A stretch of DNA of 64,000 bases from Viscum album (taxonomy: Eukaryota; Streptophyta; Magnoliopsida; Santalales; Viscaceae). Position numbers and translations under genes: made by a program. The stretch covers positions 1,548,406,868-1,548,470,867 of the forward strand of contig OY728122.1 in the NCBI GenBank assembly GCA_963277665.1, read 5' to 3'. The notes under the pieces are model-generated. The model did not search any database and was not told the DNA's origin. It was given only the letters and a program-made list of their open reading frames with translations. Shown here one piece after another: positions 13,401 to 25,299 of the stretch. The first letter of the stretch is position 1. Every line of letters starts with the position of its first letter.

Positions 13401-14500
13401 GTTGTTATGTAAACAATAAAATAAGCATTCGTAATTATTAATGAAATATTAAAATAATACATTTATGATTTTAACTATAACCGTTATAAAAAATTTATAA
13501 TTGTGAAATAATATAATTAAAGAATAATTATTCGAAAATATAATGATAGTAAAAAGTTAATAAAATATATCATCTTATGAGTAACAGTCTTGAATTCACT
13601 AGGGTATATAAAATAAAGGTAAAATTATTTTAACACGCTATTATAGTTATATTTGAACATAAAATGATCAGAATTTAAAAGATAAATCATTTTCAATAAC
13701 ATTAATAAAAAATAAGGAATATAAGTTTTAGAAGAAAGTTTTAACAAATAGTGGGTCATGACCAACCATTGGAAGTGTCTAATAGTGGAAAAATAGATTA
13801 TGACATACAATATCAATTTTATGAACAAATAAACGGAATATTAAAATAAAAAAAGTAATTATATTGATATTATAAATAAATTTATTGAAGAGAAGAATTA
13901 AAAAATTAACTACCATTAGATGTCTAATGTATTATCATGACCCACCATAGGTTTCAAATGGCGAATCATTGAATAATATTTCCAAACCTAAAAAATAAAT
14001 AACATATGAATATTAAAATTATGAAAATATGAAATTACATAAAAATTTGAGAATAGAATTTTTTAAATAAATTAAAATAGTAAGATTTCCTATCAGTGAT
14101 TAGGAATATAATTCAAAGAAATAAAAATTCCTAAAAACATATGAAAAGATTCTATGATTAAAAAAGTGAAAGAAATGAATATATACTGTGAAAATGATGA
14201 TGTATGATAACTCCGATTGTATCTTGAACAACCTTATTCCATGGTGTTGTATAAAAAGACTTTTATTAGGAATAAATTTTTGCACTCAATAAAATAATTG
14301 TTCCTATTATAGATCTGATGAATTTCCAATAAATAAACTATATAGTAGAATGATACAACAACAGATAGGAAACACAACCAACCATTTGGTTCCAATAGTG
14401 TGTAATAAGACTTGTCATTGATGATATCATATGTGGTTAAATCAGAGAATGTTGATGTACAATGAAGACAATGTATACTCACCTGTGATAACCTAGATAA
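10497..14500. other. AT-rich DNA, possibly partly a 3' LTR; no gene recognised
   Basis: If the polypurine tract at 10.48 kb is real, the first 1-2 kb is a decayed 3' LTR. I could not align it convincingly with the region before 4.2 kb. Open frames of 60-84 codons (for example 12795-13049 plus, 14234-14482 minus) show no known motif. An inverted repeat at 13748-13950 is listed separately. Confidence 0.4.
13748..13950. repeat. Imperfect inverted repeat (hairpin-forming arms)
   Basis: The left arm at 13748-13762 (atagtgggtcatgac) is nearly the reverse complement of the right arm at 13934-13948 (atcatgacccaccat), matching at about 13 of 15 positions. Weaker similarity extends inward (tgtctaatagtgg against the reverse complement of ccattagatgtcta). 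The arms enclose roughly 170 bp of AT-rich DNA. This could be an eroded MITE-like hairpin, but no target duplication was identified. Confidence 0.35.
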
Positions 14501-15760
14501 TGGATACTAACTCAATGTATCACACTCCAGGTACATGCTCTCGACTCTAGATCTAGATCCCGACATTATTCCCTTCCAAATTGGGTTTTGTGTTCACCCC
14601 ACGACAATGGACTTCTCCTCCTATAATGACTTCATCATCTTTTGACATGACCATATTCCTCTTAGGGATTCATTTCCACTATAGTGGAAAAGGTTCCTTT
14701 ATTCATATCCATATTCACGAGGCTTCCTATTTTCAAGTTCATTCTCTCCGGGTTCTTTTGGTTTTTCCCATTTCCCCTCTTCCATCAAAACACTGCTAAT
14801 CTAGTCCAACTCAAACAACCCTATCATGGTTGGGTGATACATTTTTTCATATGGGTTTGGGACTCTGGTGGTGGATGTTAGGGAAATGTGGGTCTCACCA
14901 TTTCTATTGATTCATCCCTTATTTCACTTGATTTTTATAGGGTTTCTCTTTAGGGTTTTCATTGTAATTTCTTATTAGGGTTTAAATATCTATTCCCACT
15001 TCCTCATTCTTATTTAATTCAAGGAGATATTTATTTATCTATTTTTTACTTATGGTTTCAATCAATGTGTTTTCTATATAGTTCTATTGCAGTTTATGTT
15101 CGTCCTTTCTCATTATCTACTGCTCTGTCCTACTCTTGCATCCTTGTACCTTACTCCTTTCCAGTTTTGTCAGATGCAACAGATTCTAGGGGAGTTTTGG
15201 GATGTGTAAAATGATCTGTAATAGTTCTCAGGTGGTGGCACATGTGGTGTATTTCTCTCATTACTATGTTTTTTTAATTTTTTTACTTTATTGATGGATC
15301 TCATTCACCCTGGAGGATTTTCTATTTAATAATGGTGTTATACTATGACTTTATGTAGTTGGGAATAAGGTATGTAGACAAGTATCAACATTTAACGATG
15401 GATGCTCAATGGACCGCGACATTCATTAGAGGGAAGGTATGGTGTTTGGACTATGATGATGATGGAGTAAATGGATTGGTGATAATGGTAGTGATGATGA
15501 AGAAGTGGAATCATGTATGATTTTTATGATGATGAGTAGCATTGGGTGATTTATATGGGCCTATCCGATGTTCAGATGATGTATTGTTGAAAGGAAATGG
15601 AATCTGATGTAATGGTTGTGTGTCATGAGGATGTCACATTCACTGAGATGTCTCGTGAACCATGATAGGTGAGGATGAATCTTAATTTTTAATTTTTAAT
15701 GTTGGAGAAGTGTTGTTTTTGTTCTACCCTTTGTAAATGTTGGGTTACCACTAATCCGTA
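14500..15760. other. Less AT-rich island with strong strand asymmetry, identity unknown
   Basis: This stretch has visibly higher G+C than its surroundings. Its first two thirds are pyrimidine-rich on the plus strand (14520-15200, many TTC, CTC and TCC runs) and its last third is purine-rich, with GATGATG runs (15420-15680). It has the general look of a U3-R-U5 region of a younger LTR or of a promoter-plus-leader. The short frames at 14581-14799 and 14684-14881 show no recognisable domain. No second copy was seen in this window, so a solo LTR from an outside family is one reading and a host gene promoter relic is another. Confidence 0.35.
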
Positions 15761-18700
15761 AATCAGCTTTTTAGAAAATGAAAAAAAACGTATCTGGAAA
15801 AACAGTGACTCATCACCCACTATTGATTTTTTATCAATGGAAACTCATCATCAACTCTTGGTTTTTACCAATGGTGACTGGAATGAACCATTTTTACATT
15901 CTTACAATGGAAACTCCATGGTCAATGAAAAGATAATGATGAATAAATTAAGGAATATTTTCTCATTTCAATTCTTGAAATTGATTATTAGATAACCGAA
16001 TAAGTGGAGATAAAGAAACTATATTATCGTGTCATGATACGATAATAATAAACAGCAAATAAAAGATATAATATCAAAATCTTGTTGAAATATGGTCAGA
16101 AAAAAAGGATATAATGTAACTATCACATGTGTATTGGTTAATGGGAAAATGTTTTCAGAAGGCCAAGGAAAACAAATTCAATTAGTGAAGGAATAAGATA
16201 TCAAAACATTATCGTGTGGGATTTGTATGGAGATCAAGTTGAATGAGGAGAAGTGATTTGATAGCTGAGGGGCTTACTGCTTCAATTTTAAAATTAAAAC
16301 AGATGATCAACAACATTAAAAGATAGTCCCATGTCAAAATAAACTGATGGAATTTGAACAAAATATCAATAAATGATCACTGAACCTTATTTCAGATAAT
16401 AAACATGAACACATACATAGGTCGTGACCGTATGAGATACATATTACTACCCTTGAACTTGCTCCACCAGAAATACATGTGGGCCCTGATGAGATATGCT
16501 TCTCCTAATCTAATCCCAACCTCCATGTTAATCTCCATAATTGGAGGTCCCATAAGGTATGACAACTTGGACCCCCTAAATGTGGATGTATTGTCGATCT
16601 AAGGGGGTTTTGAAGAATGGAATTATTTTATAAATACTTAAAATAATAATAATGATAATTAGTAAAATTAATAAAATGAAAATAATCAATATAAAATATT
16701 AAAATGTGTTGATGAGAGATATTATTTTCGAAAAAATACTAAATTTAAATAAATTGTATGTTAGTTTAATTTATCAAAAAATTAAAGATCCAATATTTTT
16801 AATACCTAATTACAAATAATATCCTTATCAACATCATGATGAAACTCCTCTTGAATTTTATTAAATATTTATGAAATTCCATTAATGTTTTTCACCACTA
16901 TATATCATTTTGCAGCTCTTTGAATATCCACATGTCCTTGATGTATCACTTCACAAAAATTTTTTTACCTTCACACAACATTATACGAGATATTTGATAA
17001 AATATAATACTCTTACGTAGTGATAGATTGTTGTTTTTAACCATCCATAACTTCATTAAACTTATATAAGTTTTCATTAATGAAATCAACTCTTATAATT
17101 CCTTGGAATTCCACCTTAACACAACAAATTAAATCATAAATATTTTGAAATTAGTGAAGAAAATCTATTTCGAATGATAAAAAATGAAAATTCATTAAAA
17201 ATTTAAAAAATGATTGGTCATAAAATATTTAGAAATAAAAAAAGGTCTATTAATAAATTAAACATCTAAAACTCCAATTTAAAATAATAAATGCAATGAA
17301 TAATAGTTTAAAAAAAATATATATTCCATCATTTATCATTTCAAACATAGTTTCAATGTAAAATATTTGTAGAATTACCAAAAAATGAAGTGTGGAAATG
17401 TAATCACTATAATCCATATCAAATTTCTCCTCACATAATATGATTCATTACCATATTCAATCAATTATTCATATTATGTAATATAAAATACGTATAAGGG
17501 AAGAAACCTTTTCACGGAATAGATAATTTTTTTGAACTACTATTCCCTACAAAAGTCCATATTTAGTGTTTATTTTGACTTCCCTCTCAAAACCAAATTA
17601 GTTCCATGCATTTTTTTTATTTTTCAATAATTATTAAATTTAAAAATTTAAATAATATGAATACACACATCCATTTTAATAAAACTATATTTTTCATACA
17701 TCTCTTTACCTGTAGTTCAATTTCCATACATAAATGAAGGATCTATCAAAAAATACACACTCAATTAGTTAGATAATTTAGAATTTATTTGGGGGGAAAT
17801 ATATCATCCAATAGAAAATTAATATTAAAAAGTGTTTAACCTATAAAAATGTTTTCCTTTCATAACCCATTTGGCATCATATATAATGAGTTTTTTTCAA
17901 ATCAAGAAGCTTTTGTTCGATGATAACTAAATGAAATTTGATGAATATTTAACCTAAATAATGTTTTTTATAGTGAAAGGAAAGGTATGTCCCTGATTAA
18001 ATCTATAGGGGAATAAAAGTTTACATTGTAGAAGTGAAAATGGACTTTAAATTTTACAAAAAAAAATGATTGTCACCTAATATTCCATTGTGATCACTAA
18101 AAATAATTAATTCTTAAAAAAATTATTTGTTTCTAATTAAAATAGATTTTATGTTTTTTTTGGAAATATTTATGACCCATAATCCACACATAAAAACCAT
18201 AAATTTTCTATAATATTGACTTCAATATTTTAGAAAACATTTAATAAATTAGGTTCTAAACAGATTTTTAAATACAATAGCATGATGTATTGATTAGGGT
18301 GTTCTAGTGAATCTGAAAATCCATTTTCCACTCATAATAAATCAAATAGACAAAAAAAATAATAAAATTCCCATGATCCTATACATAATACATTAAGTGA
18401 AAATGATGGTGTTTCTAGTTCATTATATAATAAATCAAGGTAGGTACAGTGACTAGAAGACTAAAAAACATATATGGTATATGCCTATAAAATTTAGAAA
18501 ACATAATTAACATTACAAAACAAGAAACATTGTTTTAAAATAAAGATATGTAGTAGTAAAAAAACTAGATGTTAGAAAATAAATACCCTATGAAGTATCC
18601 TAATCTTTTTAAATATAGCATAATGAATTTTTATTTCATCATTTAAAAAGATCCGTAAATTCTCAAATATGGTGCCTGCACATTTAAAATAATGTGGAAA

Positions 18701-20049
18701 TAATATTCAGTAAGAAATTATTCAAATAAAAAACAATAACTCTTTATGTTTGTAGTTTTCTGATAATTTTTGATGTATATAACTCCTTTTTTACGTCAAA
18801 AATTGCTTAAATTTAATGTTGTAGACAACCTACCACGACCAATTGTTTAGAAAGTCTGTTTACATAACAAAATACTAATTGAGATTATGGTTAATAATTT
18901 TTATTTTAATTATTTGAAAAACTATTCCCATAATGAATTAAATCCCTCTATATAGCCACCTCACATGAAAAATCTCTTATTAATTTTCTGAGGTACATTT
19001 CCTTAATTGTACGATTTTTTAGATCTCTCATTGTTGGTATTCTGGAGGCATGGTAACTTCACCTTTTTTCATCATGAGGCTAGTGAATCATGTGATCAGT
19101 GAAATATTTTCATAGCATATCATCAATAGTGTGGTCAATCCAACCTTTTCTTCTAATGGTTAGTTGATTTATGTTTATATGGTTGATAGATCTCTCACAT
19201 GGTAATAGTTCATAACTTATGGTGGGTGTGGAACATTATTGATTTTTTTGATGGAAACATATTTATATGGTAATTGACATTTAACATGAACATTTCCTTA
19301 TGGTAAATCAAGATACTAAATAGACACATCTCATTATTGCCATCCATCTTTCATCATACAATCAATCAAAAAAATTGATGAATTAAAACAAACTTACATT
19401 CCATGGTCTCATGGGTTTCCACTCTAATTGCTAACTATTTTAATTCATGGACACATTACGAAATGTTTTTATATAAAATTATTCTTGTAATTAGTCATAG
19501 GTATGAATAGTCATTTTAATCCCTAAAAAATATGAAAAAACACCTATTTTTCCAATTATATACCCAAAACATTATTAAAAATAAATATATTTCCACAAAA
19601 TTTTAAAAATTGACCATTGAAAAACTAGGAGTGTATAAGAAATATTATAAAGCCCAAAGTTTTCCATATGAATGGTGAATCACATAACAATATTAGTCAA
19701 ATTTTTAGTCTAAAAATTAATAATGTAAAAACATGAAATATCATAGGATTCCCCCTATTTAGGGTCTATTTTATAGTATTCAACCAAAAATAACACTGAA
19801 ATATATAACAAGATCGGAAAGTGGTTATGAATTATTGATGATTATAATCTCATTGCCTCATGTGAAATTTTAAACTTGTCTCCTAAATGTTTTTAGATTA
19901 TAAAAATCCTATAGAATACTCTATAAATAGTCTATGGATCGTAGTGTAAGGACTCATACCAATATGGTATATTTTCATATAATATCCCAAAAAAATGAAA
20001 TGGGATTGATGAAAACCACCAACAGTTATCATCATAATGAATATCAGTA
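15761..20049. other. AT-rich DNA, possibly downstream pol of the minus-strand gypsy relic
   Basis: By position this should contain RNase H, integrase and the 3' end of the Athila/Tat-like element whose gag, protease and RT end lie at 22.57-20.05 kb on the minus strand. I could not recognise RNase H or integrase blocks. A short less AT-rich segment at 16380-16610 includes atgtgggccctgatgag and gatctaagggggttttg and may be an LTR or a separate insertion edge. No open frame here shows a known motif. Confidence 0.35.
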
Positions 20050-20225
20050 ATCCCTAAATTCGACCACGCACTTGATATAAGTAATATCTCTTAATTAGGT
20101 TCAACATTTATGAAAAAATACATTTTATCCCAAGAAAACACTAGTGATTTCTACATTATTTTTTCAATATGTTGTATATTACTTGACATTCCCTATGAAC
20201 CCCAAAATATCTATGATATAAAATT
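20050..20225 (-). pseudogene. gypsy reverse transcriptase C-terminal relic
   Basis: A minus-strand frame reads IFWGS, then SSNIQHIEKIM, then KSLVFSWDKMYFFI. This matches the block just after the RT active site, 'DFSVFGxSFDxCLxNLxxVLxRCxExNLVLxWEKCHFMV'. The D-D active-site block itself is not clearly present just upstream. The short distance from the protease implies an internal deletion that removed most of the fingers and palm. The match is moderate and the position and strand agree with the protease relic. Confidence 0.55.
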
Positions 20226-20759
20226 AATCATCTATATTTTTCATTTCATCAAGAAAAAACATGTACTATAGTTTGAGAAATTTAATCATATTCTCAGTTT
20301 TAAATCTCTCACAATGATAGAAAATTAAACTTATATAACTTCTATAGAAAATTTAAAAAAATATTGTATTAATCTCAATTTAAAAATACTCAAACAATGG
20401 AAAATATGTGAACTTGAATGAATCCATTTTATGACCAAATTGAAGGACATTCTCAGAAATAGATAGATGTCAGCGGTTTCTAGTAGCATGAGAATCATTA
20501 TTTATAAAATTTAATTATTTGGGATGGAATTTTTATTGTTACATACTAATAATTTTAATATTCATCCAAAAATTTCTAGGTCAAGGGTATATTTGTAAGA
20601 AACATTAATGTCACTAGTTTCCCTTTATAATGTTGATGGAAATTTCTCTATGCGTCATCTGTATGAACATCTAAATGAATGTCAATAATTTTATACCTAT
20701 CATTATATTGGAATATCATAAAATAATAGAATTATTGAATATTTAATATTTATAATAGT

Positions 20760-21360
20760 GGTAGATTAATCTTGAAAAAATCATTTAATATAACTATCAG
20801 TAGATACTATATTTCATCCAAATATGATTATAAATTTTTCAGAATAATAAATATTACGAATAAAAATATTATGGGGAAATTTGAACTACACCATATAGAC
20901 TAATTGGTTATATATCAATATATAGGGATAGGTGATTGACATATTATCTAATTTTAGATACACATAGATTGGTTTAATTTTCATTTGACCAAAATTCTTA
21001 ATCAGATAAAAAGGATTAATGTTTTAATAGCACCCATATGACACATGATGTGTAGTTCTACACTTCCACCAATATTTAATTTAATAATAACATCTATTTT
21101 CCTTTATGTTAAATGATGTTTCCAAATTATTATGACACTAATGTATTTGGATAGATTTATGATAGCATCTTTATTCTTTTTCTATTTTATTAACCTATAA
21201 TCTCTTTTGAATTTTTTTATATTATGGAATATTGTTTAAATCATCAAGAAAAGTAATAATAATTATTATGGTTATAAACATCTATAAAAATTACAAATAT
21301 TCACGTTAGTCATTTTCTTGTATGACCCTATGGGGAAATTAATTGGGTGGTCGAAAATAT
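20760..21360 (-). pseudogene. gypsy gag-protease junction and aspartic protease relic (Athila/Tat type)
   Basis: Reading down from about 21.35 kb, frames give FPHRVIQEND, then REYL-x-FL-x-MF, then FLDDLNNIP and YKKIQKRL. These line up with 'FPQRxxxxxxDxQFxKFLDxFKxLxINIPFxxALxQMPxYAKFLKxxL'. Next come HNNLETSFNIKENR (compare 'LPPKxxDPGSFTIPCxIG') and NIGGSVELHIMCHMGAIKT at 21.08 kb, matching 'DLGASxxLMPxSxxxxLGL'. The catalytic Asp of the D-L-G-A-S motif reads as Asn, as a G-to-A change would give. Then MKIKPIYVYLKLDNMSITYP matches 'LKPTxxSLQLADRSxxxP', and IIIFG matches the 'ILGRPFL' block. Together the matches are well beyond chance, although the gene is dead. Confidence 0.7.
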
Positions 21361-22419
21361 TTTAAAATAGGTTGACATAACCCATTTATCATAAACACTA
21401 CATTCATTTTCCCTATTTTATTATCTCCCATTTCATTTCCCATTTCTTTATTTTTCAAGTGGAGATTAATCAATTTCCTCATTTTAATCCATTATTTCAT
21501 ATTTCAGGAATTTTTATATTCCTATTTATTAACTATTGATTGAGTTCAATAATCTATTTCATCTTCTTAGAACTACACCATAACAATTTATTTTGTTTTT
21601 TGGATATATATATTAGTGGTAGAAATTATGTTTCTTTTTCATTGGGTTTAGATGTTCTATGTAGTTTTCCTTTCTCTTTTCCTTCTTAACCTCATAAAAT
21701 ATTACTCCAAATGGTTTTTTTATTGTCAATTTTATATAGATGTGATTCTAATTTATTTAAAAACAACCTAATTGATCACTCTAAATGAAAATTTGAAATT
21801 TTACCTTGTTTTAAATCATATTTGTTGAGGGGTTATTGTAACCTAGGTAGGTAAAAGGTTATTTACCTACCCCTTGGTCTCTCCAAAATAGATTTAGATA
21901 ATTTTTTAGCAATTGTTGTTTTTATTTGATAATGGGTCATTGTTCCATTAATTTTGATACCCAGAGTATATAAATTTTATATCCTCATAATGTGGGAAAG
22001 GATTTTCAATGGTGGTAAAGTAGTTATTTGATTTACCATATGAACCAAAGTGATTATATTGATCCCTTACTATATTTTCAATGACAACTATAATAGAATT
22101 TTGGTTGGATTCAATCCAATCAATGGTTATTTTCCTTAAAGAACGTTCTTACCACATTTGATAATTTTTATTTATAAAATATTTATTTGATAAACAGTTA
22201 TAGTGAAATGTAATTCTCTAAATGATTATTCATGATTTTTTTTATGATAATGTGTGAGACTATTTTATAAATATTTCACCCAAAAAGGACGAAGCAGTTT
22301 GTGGATGGGTGATTGAATAAATAAGTATTTAAATCTATTCTATGTTTTATATGAACCCTATTTATTACTATATAATGAATATGTAATTTATCTACATATA
22401 TGGTGACGTTTCATGGATA

Positions 22420-22570
22420 AAACATTTTAAAAAATTCCTGAAATATTAGTAGAATGGGTCAAATGATACATCATCAAAATTATGAAACCAACTCATAACC
22501 ATATTTTTTAATTAAAAAAGGGATGACCCTCAACATTATATATTAATCACACAACCCATGAAGAGTTATT
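22420..22570 (-). pseudogene. gypsy gag core relic
   Basis: Minus-strand translation gives SSLFXLKNMVMSWFHNF followed by a block ending FLKCFIHE. This fits the retrotransposon gag pattern 'RLFPFSLKDKAxxWLxSLPxxSIxxWxxxxxxFLxKFFP', with the central Trp and the spaced Phe residues retained. Stops interrupt it. The similarity alone is weak; the correct spacing upstream of the better supported gag-protease block at 21.36 kb supports it. Confidence 0.45.
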
Positions 22571-23032
22571 TGTTATAGAATACTATGAAAACAATTGGTG
22601 AAATATAATGAATGCTTGTTGGAATTTCCACTGATGTATGTTATCTTATAAATGTAAAATGATGTGACATCATAGTTCCCCATCCAAGGTTAAATAATTC
22701 TTCATTTAGGATTTCTAAAAAAATTTCAGAAAATATATCCATAATTTTTAGAATCTCTTGATCAACGTTTATGGGATAAAATGGATTCATATTCTGATTT
22801 AGATATTTTTATTCTTCCACATCTATATAGCCTTTTTTATATTTGTATTTTTTTAATTTATTTATAATGTTTTTAAATTTCAAATATGAAATTATTTAGT
22901 TTAGATTAATAATCCCTACTGTGAATTTATGTTTATATTAATAACTGTAAAAAACTGAACACATAAGTGAACATGATAAGATTAATTGATTTCCAATTAT
23001 GTTAAGATTTTATGATCATCAGTTTTTTTGAT
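22571..23032 (-). other. Possible gag N-terminal region of the gypsy relic, interrupted at 23.03 kb
   Basis: This AT-rich stretch lies upstream of the gypsy gag core on the minus strand and ends at the left border of the Sirevirus-like element. The frame at about 22.80-22.70 kb (NPFYPINVDQEILKIMDIFS) is open but I do not recognise it. Confidence 0.3.
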
Positions 23033-23037
23033 GATAT
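23033..23037. repeat. Left copy of putative 5-bp target site duplication
   Basis: GATAT here and AATAT at 35727-35731 flank the element exactly outside the inferred LTR termini and differ at one base, as expected for a decayed target duplication. Random matching of four of five AT-rich bases is not negligible, so this only supports the LTR borders. Confidence 0.45.
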
Positions 23038-24889
23038 TGTTGTTCGGAGTAGATGAATCAATAGGGTGGTGAATTGTGTATCTATAAACGTTTTTTGTTA
23101 AAATTGATTCTTTAAAAGAATATTCCCAAATTAAAATATAATCAATGTCAGTTTTTAGTGAATTTATAAAATTAATCAATGTTTAATTAATTTCTCAAAA
23201 GATTGATTAGTTCTCAGCTTTACCAAACTAATGATTCATCAAACATTTGATACTAATCCACTAATTCCAAACAGATATAACCACTTGCTAAACTAACTAT
23301 CAAAGTTCGATTTTGTTTTATTTTAAGTGAATCATAAATATATCAGATTAAAAGAAAATAAAAATACACAACAGATTAAAACCAGAGGATCAGTCTCCAA
23401 ATGAGACATAGTCCTCTTCAAATGGTGATCACCTTCCACCTAGTAGTTTATATTAATAAACATTTGATCCGCACATTCGATCATGGTTCAAAATAGCACA
23501 CATGGATGTCTAGGTCACACTTGACCTCTTCCATAGTTATTCATAGGAAAACTAAAAAAAATATCACACATGATCTCTTCCACTTTTCTACGTGGGATAG
23601 AAGAGTAAAAGGAGATTATGTGTGAGGATATTTAGTATCATCTAGTTATGCATGAGGGATAGTTTGTTTGAAACAAATTGATGCACACACTACTCAAAAT
23701 GTAAACAAAAGTTATCAACACAGTTATAAATGGTCAATACAATTTAGAAATATCTGTGTGATATGTTGTGATGCTCCAGACTAAATGTATTTAGTGAAAA
23801 TGATATTTAATTCCTCTTCGAGATGTTGGATTTAGAAAAGAGTATCGAGGAATTTTTACTCTGGCCTCTAGGTGTGAAAAGGATTAACTATTCGATGATA
23901 GGATCTTCAACGCACTTTAGCTGGTCATTTCACTTAATATTAAACTTCTTGTGTACTCAAACATTGTGTTCTTCAATTTGAAATATCTTGCACATTCTCA
24001 CGGTATGCCTTTATTTTTCTCACGGGGACATTTTTGGGTTGAGATTGTAAACCTTTTATAGTTCAACATTCAGTAGGCATGAAGATATCCTAATGTGCAT
24101 GTACCTCATACTGTCTACAAATAGTCCAATAGAAAACATTAAATAATGTCAGAAACATTAATTTGTCTAAATTTGACCGTTAAAAATTAAATTTGAATTA
24201 ATAAATTTGAAATAGTTTTTTGTGACTATTGATGACTCATAAGTATTGCTGAGACATTTTCATCAGTCTGTAATTATTGGTCTATCATCAGTCTTTCATC
24301 AGTCATTCATCATTGGTCTACCATCATAGGTCTATCAGCATCGATCTATCAACATCAGTGTGTTGAACATCGGTGTGTTGTACAACCATGGGCCAAACAA
24401 GGGTGTGTCCAATATCAGTGTGTCCAACATCAGTGTGTCGAAAATCGGTGTGTCGAACATCGGTGTGTAGAAAATCCATGTGCAGAACTTTGTTGTGTCA
24501 AACATCAGTGTGTCAAACATCGGTGTGTGTAACATAGAAGTATAAGTAATCAGTGTTGATCATCTTTGTGTCAAACGTTGTTGTTTCGAACATCGATGTG
24601 TTGAACATCGGTGTGTTGATTGAACTATATATTCCAGGGACTCTGAGAAATGTATGAAGTGTCTATCTTAAACTGAACAATGCTATATTAAGTGACATTC
24701 AAAAATAAATGTAAATATACACTTGTAAACATATTGAATCATAAATATAGTTTATGATCTTGATGAAATATATTTCAGTGTATGACATAATTTATTTACA
24801 TATAGATGTTAGATTTCATATAATTATAGTATTTGATTAATTAGAGTATTCATGATTATGAAAAACATTATAGCATAGAGAGTCCAAAA
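23038..24889 (-). repeat. 3' LTR of the Sirevirus-like element
   Basis: On the minus strand it starts TTTTGGACTCTCTATGCTAT (TG eroded to TT) right after the polypurine tract and ends CTACTCCGAACAACA. At about 1852 bp its length nearly equals the other LTR. It contains the same internal order of motifs, including the 15-bp tandem repeats at 24.27-24.62 kb. Confidence 0.87.
24265..24620. repeat. 15-bp minisatellite in the 3' LTR
   Basis: Tandem copies of a unit close to CATCGGTGTGTCGAA on the plus strand, preceded by related CATCAGTCTTT and CATTGGTCTAC variants. Because 15 is a multiple of three, any frame through it is periodic: the minus-strand open frame at 24535-24335 reads as repeats of M-F-D-T-P/L. 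This is a by-product of the repeat, not evidence for a protein. The same array lies at the equivalent place in the 5' LTR. Confidence 0.85.
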
Positions 24890-25165
24890 AACTCCCCCTT
24901 TTCGATAAAAACAATTTATGGCATACATGAAAATATTTGGAATAAGAAAAACATGAGTCATCATAATTAACTGATTCTGATTATTCAATATGACTAAACA
25001 TTTCCCTTGTGTGTGTTTTTCTTAATGAGACTCCCCCTAAATTACTAGATCAGATAAAACATAAGTATATATATTTTATTGAGTTCATGCCATGTATTTT
25101 ATGCTAGAGATTCTCCCCCTAAAATTAATAATGCATGCCTAAAATTTTATCTCCCTTTTGGGATT
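24890..25165 (-). promoter_or_regulatory. Multiple polypurine tracts upstream of the 3' LTR
   Basis: On the minus strand four purine runs occur within about 270 bp: AAAAGGGGGAGT next to the LTR (24891-24902), TTTAGGGGGAGTC (about 25028-25041), TTTTAGGGGGAGAATC (about 25107-25122), and CCAAAAGGGAGATAA (about 25148-25162). The one touching the LTR is the likely plus-strand primer. Repeated polypurine tracts before the 3' LTR are a known hallmark of Sireviruses, which strengthens the lineage call. Confidence 0.8.
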
Positions 25166-25299
25166 AGAAAATACATTAATAATTAAAGAAGGAAGGAAAG
25201 AAAAATAGTAGAAATAAAATGAGAAACATTGAGAAGACAAAAGGATTTACATTAAGTTTCCAAAGTGAAATCTCAATAAATTAAATAGATAAATCCCTA

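Larger units (their letters stand above)
20050..22570 (-). mobile_element. Decayed Athila/Tat-like Ty3/gypsy retrotransposon fragment
   Basis: On the minus strand three blocks of a gypsy element occur in the correct order: a gag core (about 22.56-22.42 kb), the gag-protease junction plus protease (21.36-20.76 kb) and the C-terminal end of RT (20.22-20.05 kb). The junction block is the most diagnostic. It follows the Athila/Tat pattern 'PFPQR...KFLDxFKxLxINIPFxxALxQMPxYAKFLK...' with remarkable positional fidelity. Only about 540 bp separates protease from the RT end, so most of RT has been deleted. The upstream (5') side of this element runs towards 23.03 kb, where the Sirevirus-like element begins, suggesting that the latter inserted into it. 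Confidence 0.65.

Noticed and set aside
14396..14430. Plus-strand phrase V-I-D-D-I as a gypsy RT active site
   Set aside because: Flanking residues do not fit the RT pattern on either side and there are no neighbouring gag or RT blocks.
24335..24535. Minus-strand open frame with repeating M-F-D-T-P/L units, looking like a repeat protein
   Set aside because: It is produced by the 15-bp minisatellite in the LTR; the unit is a multiple of three, so any stop-free frame looks periodic. The counterpart frames in the other LTR (35069-35494 plus and 35326-35625 minus) confirm this.
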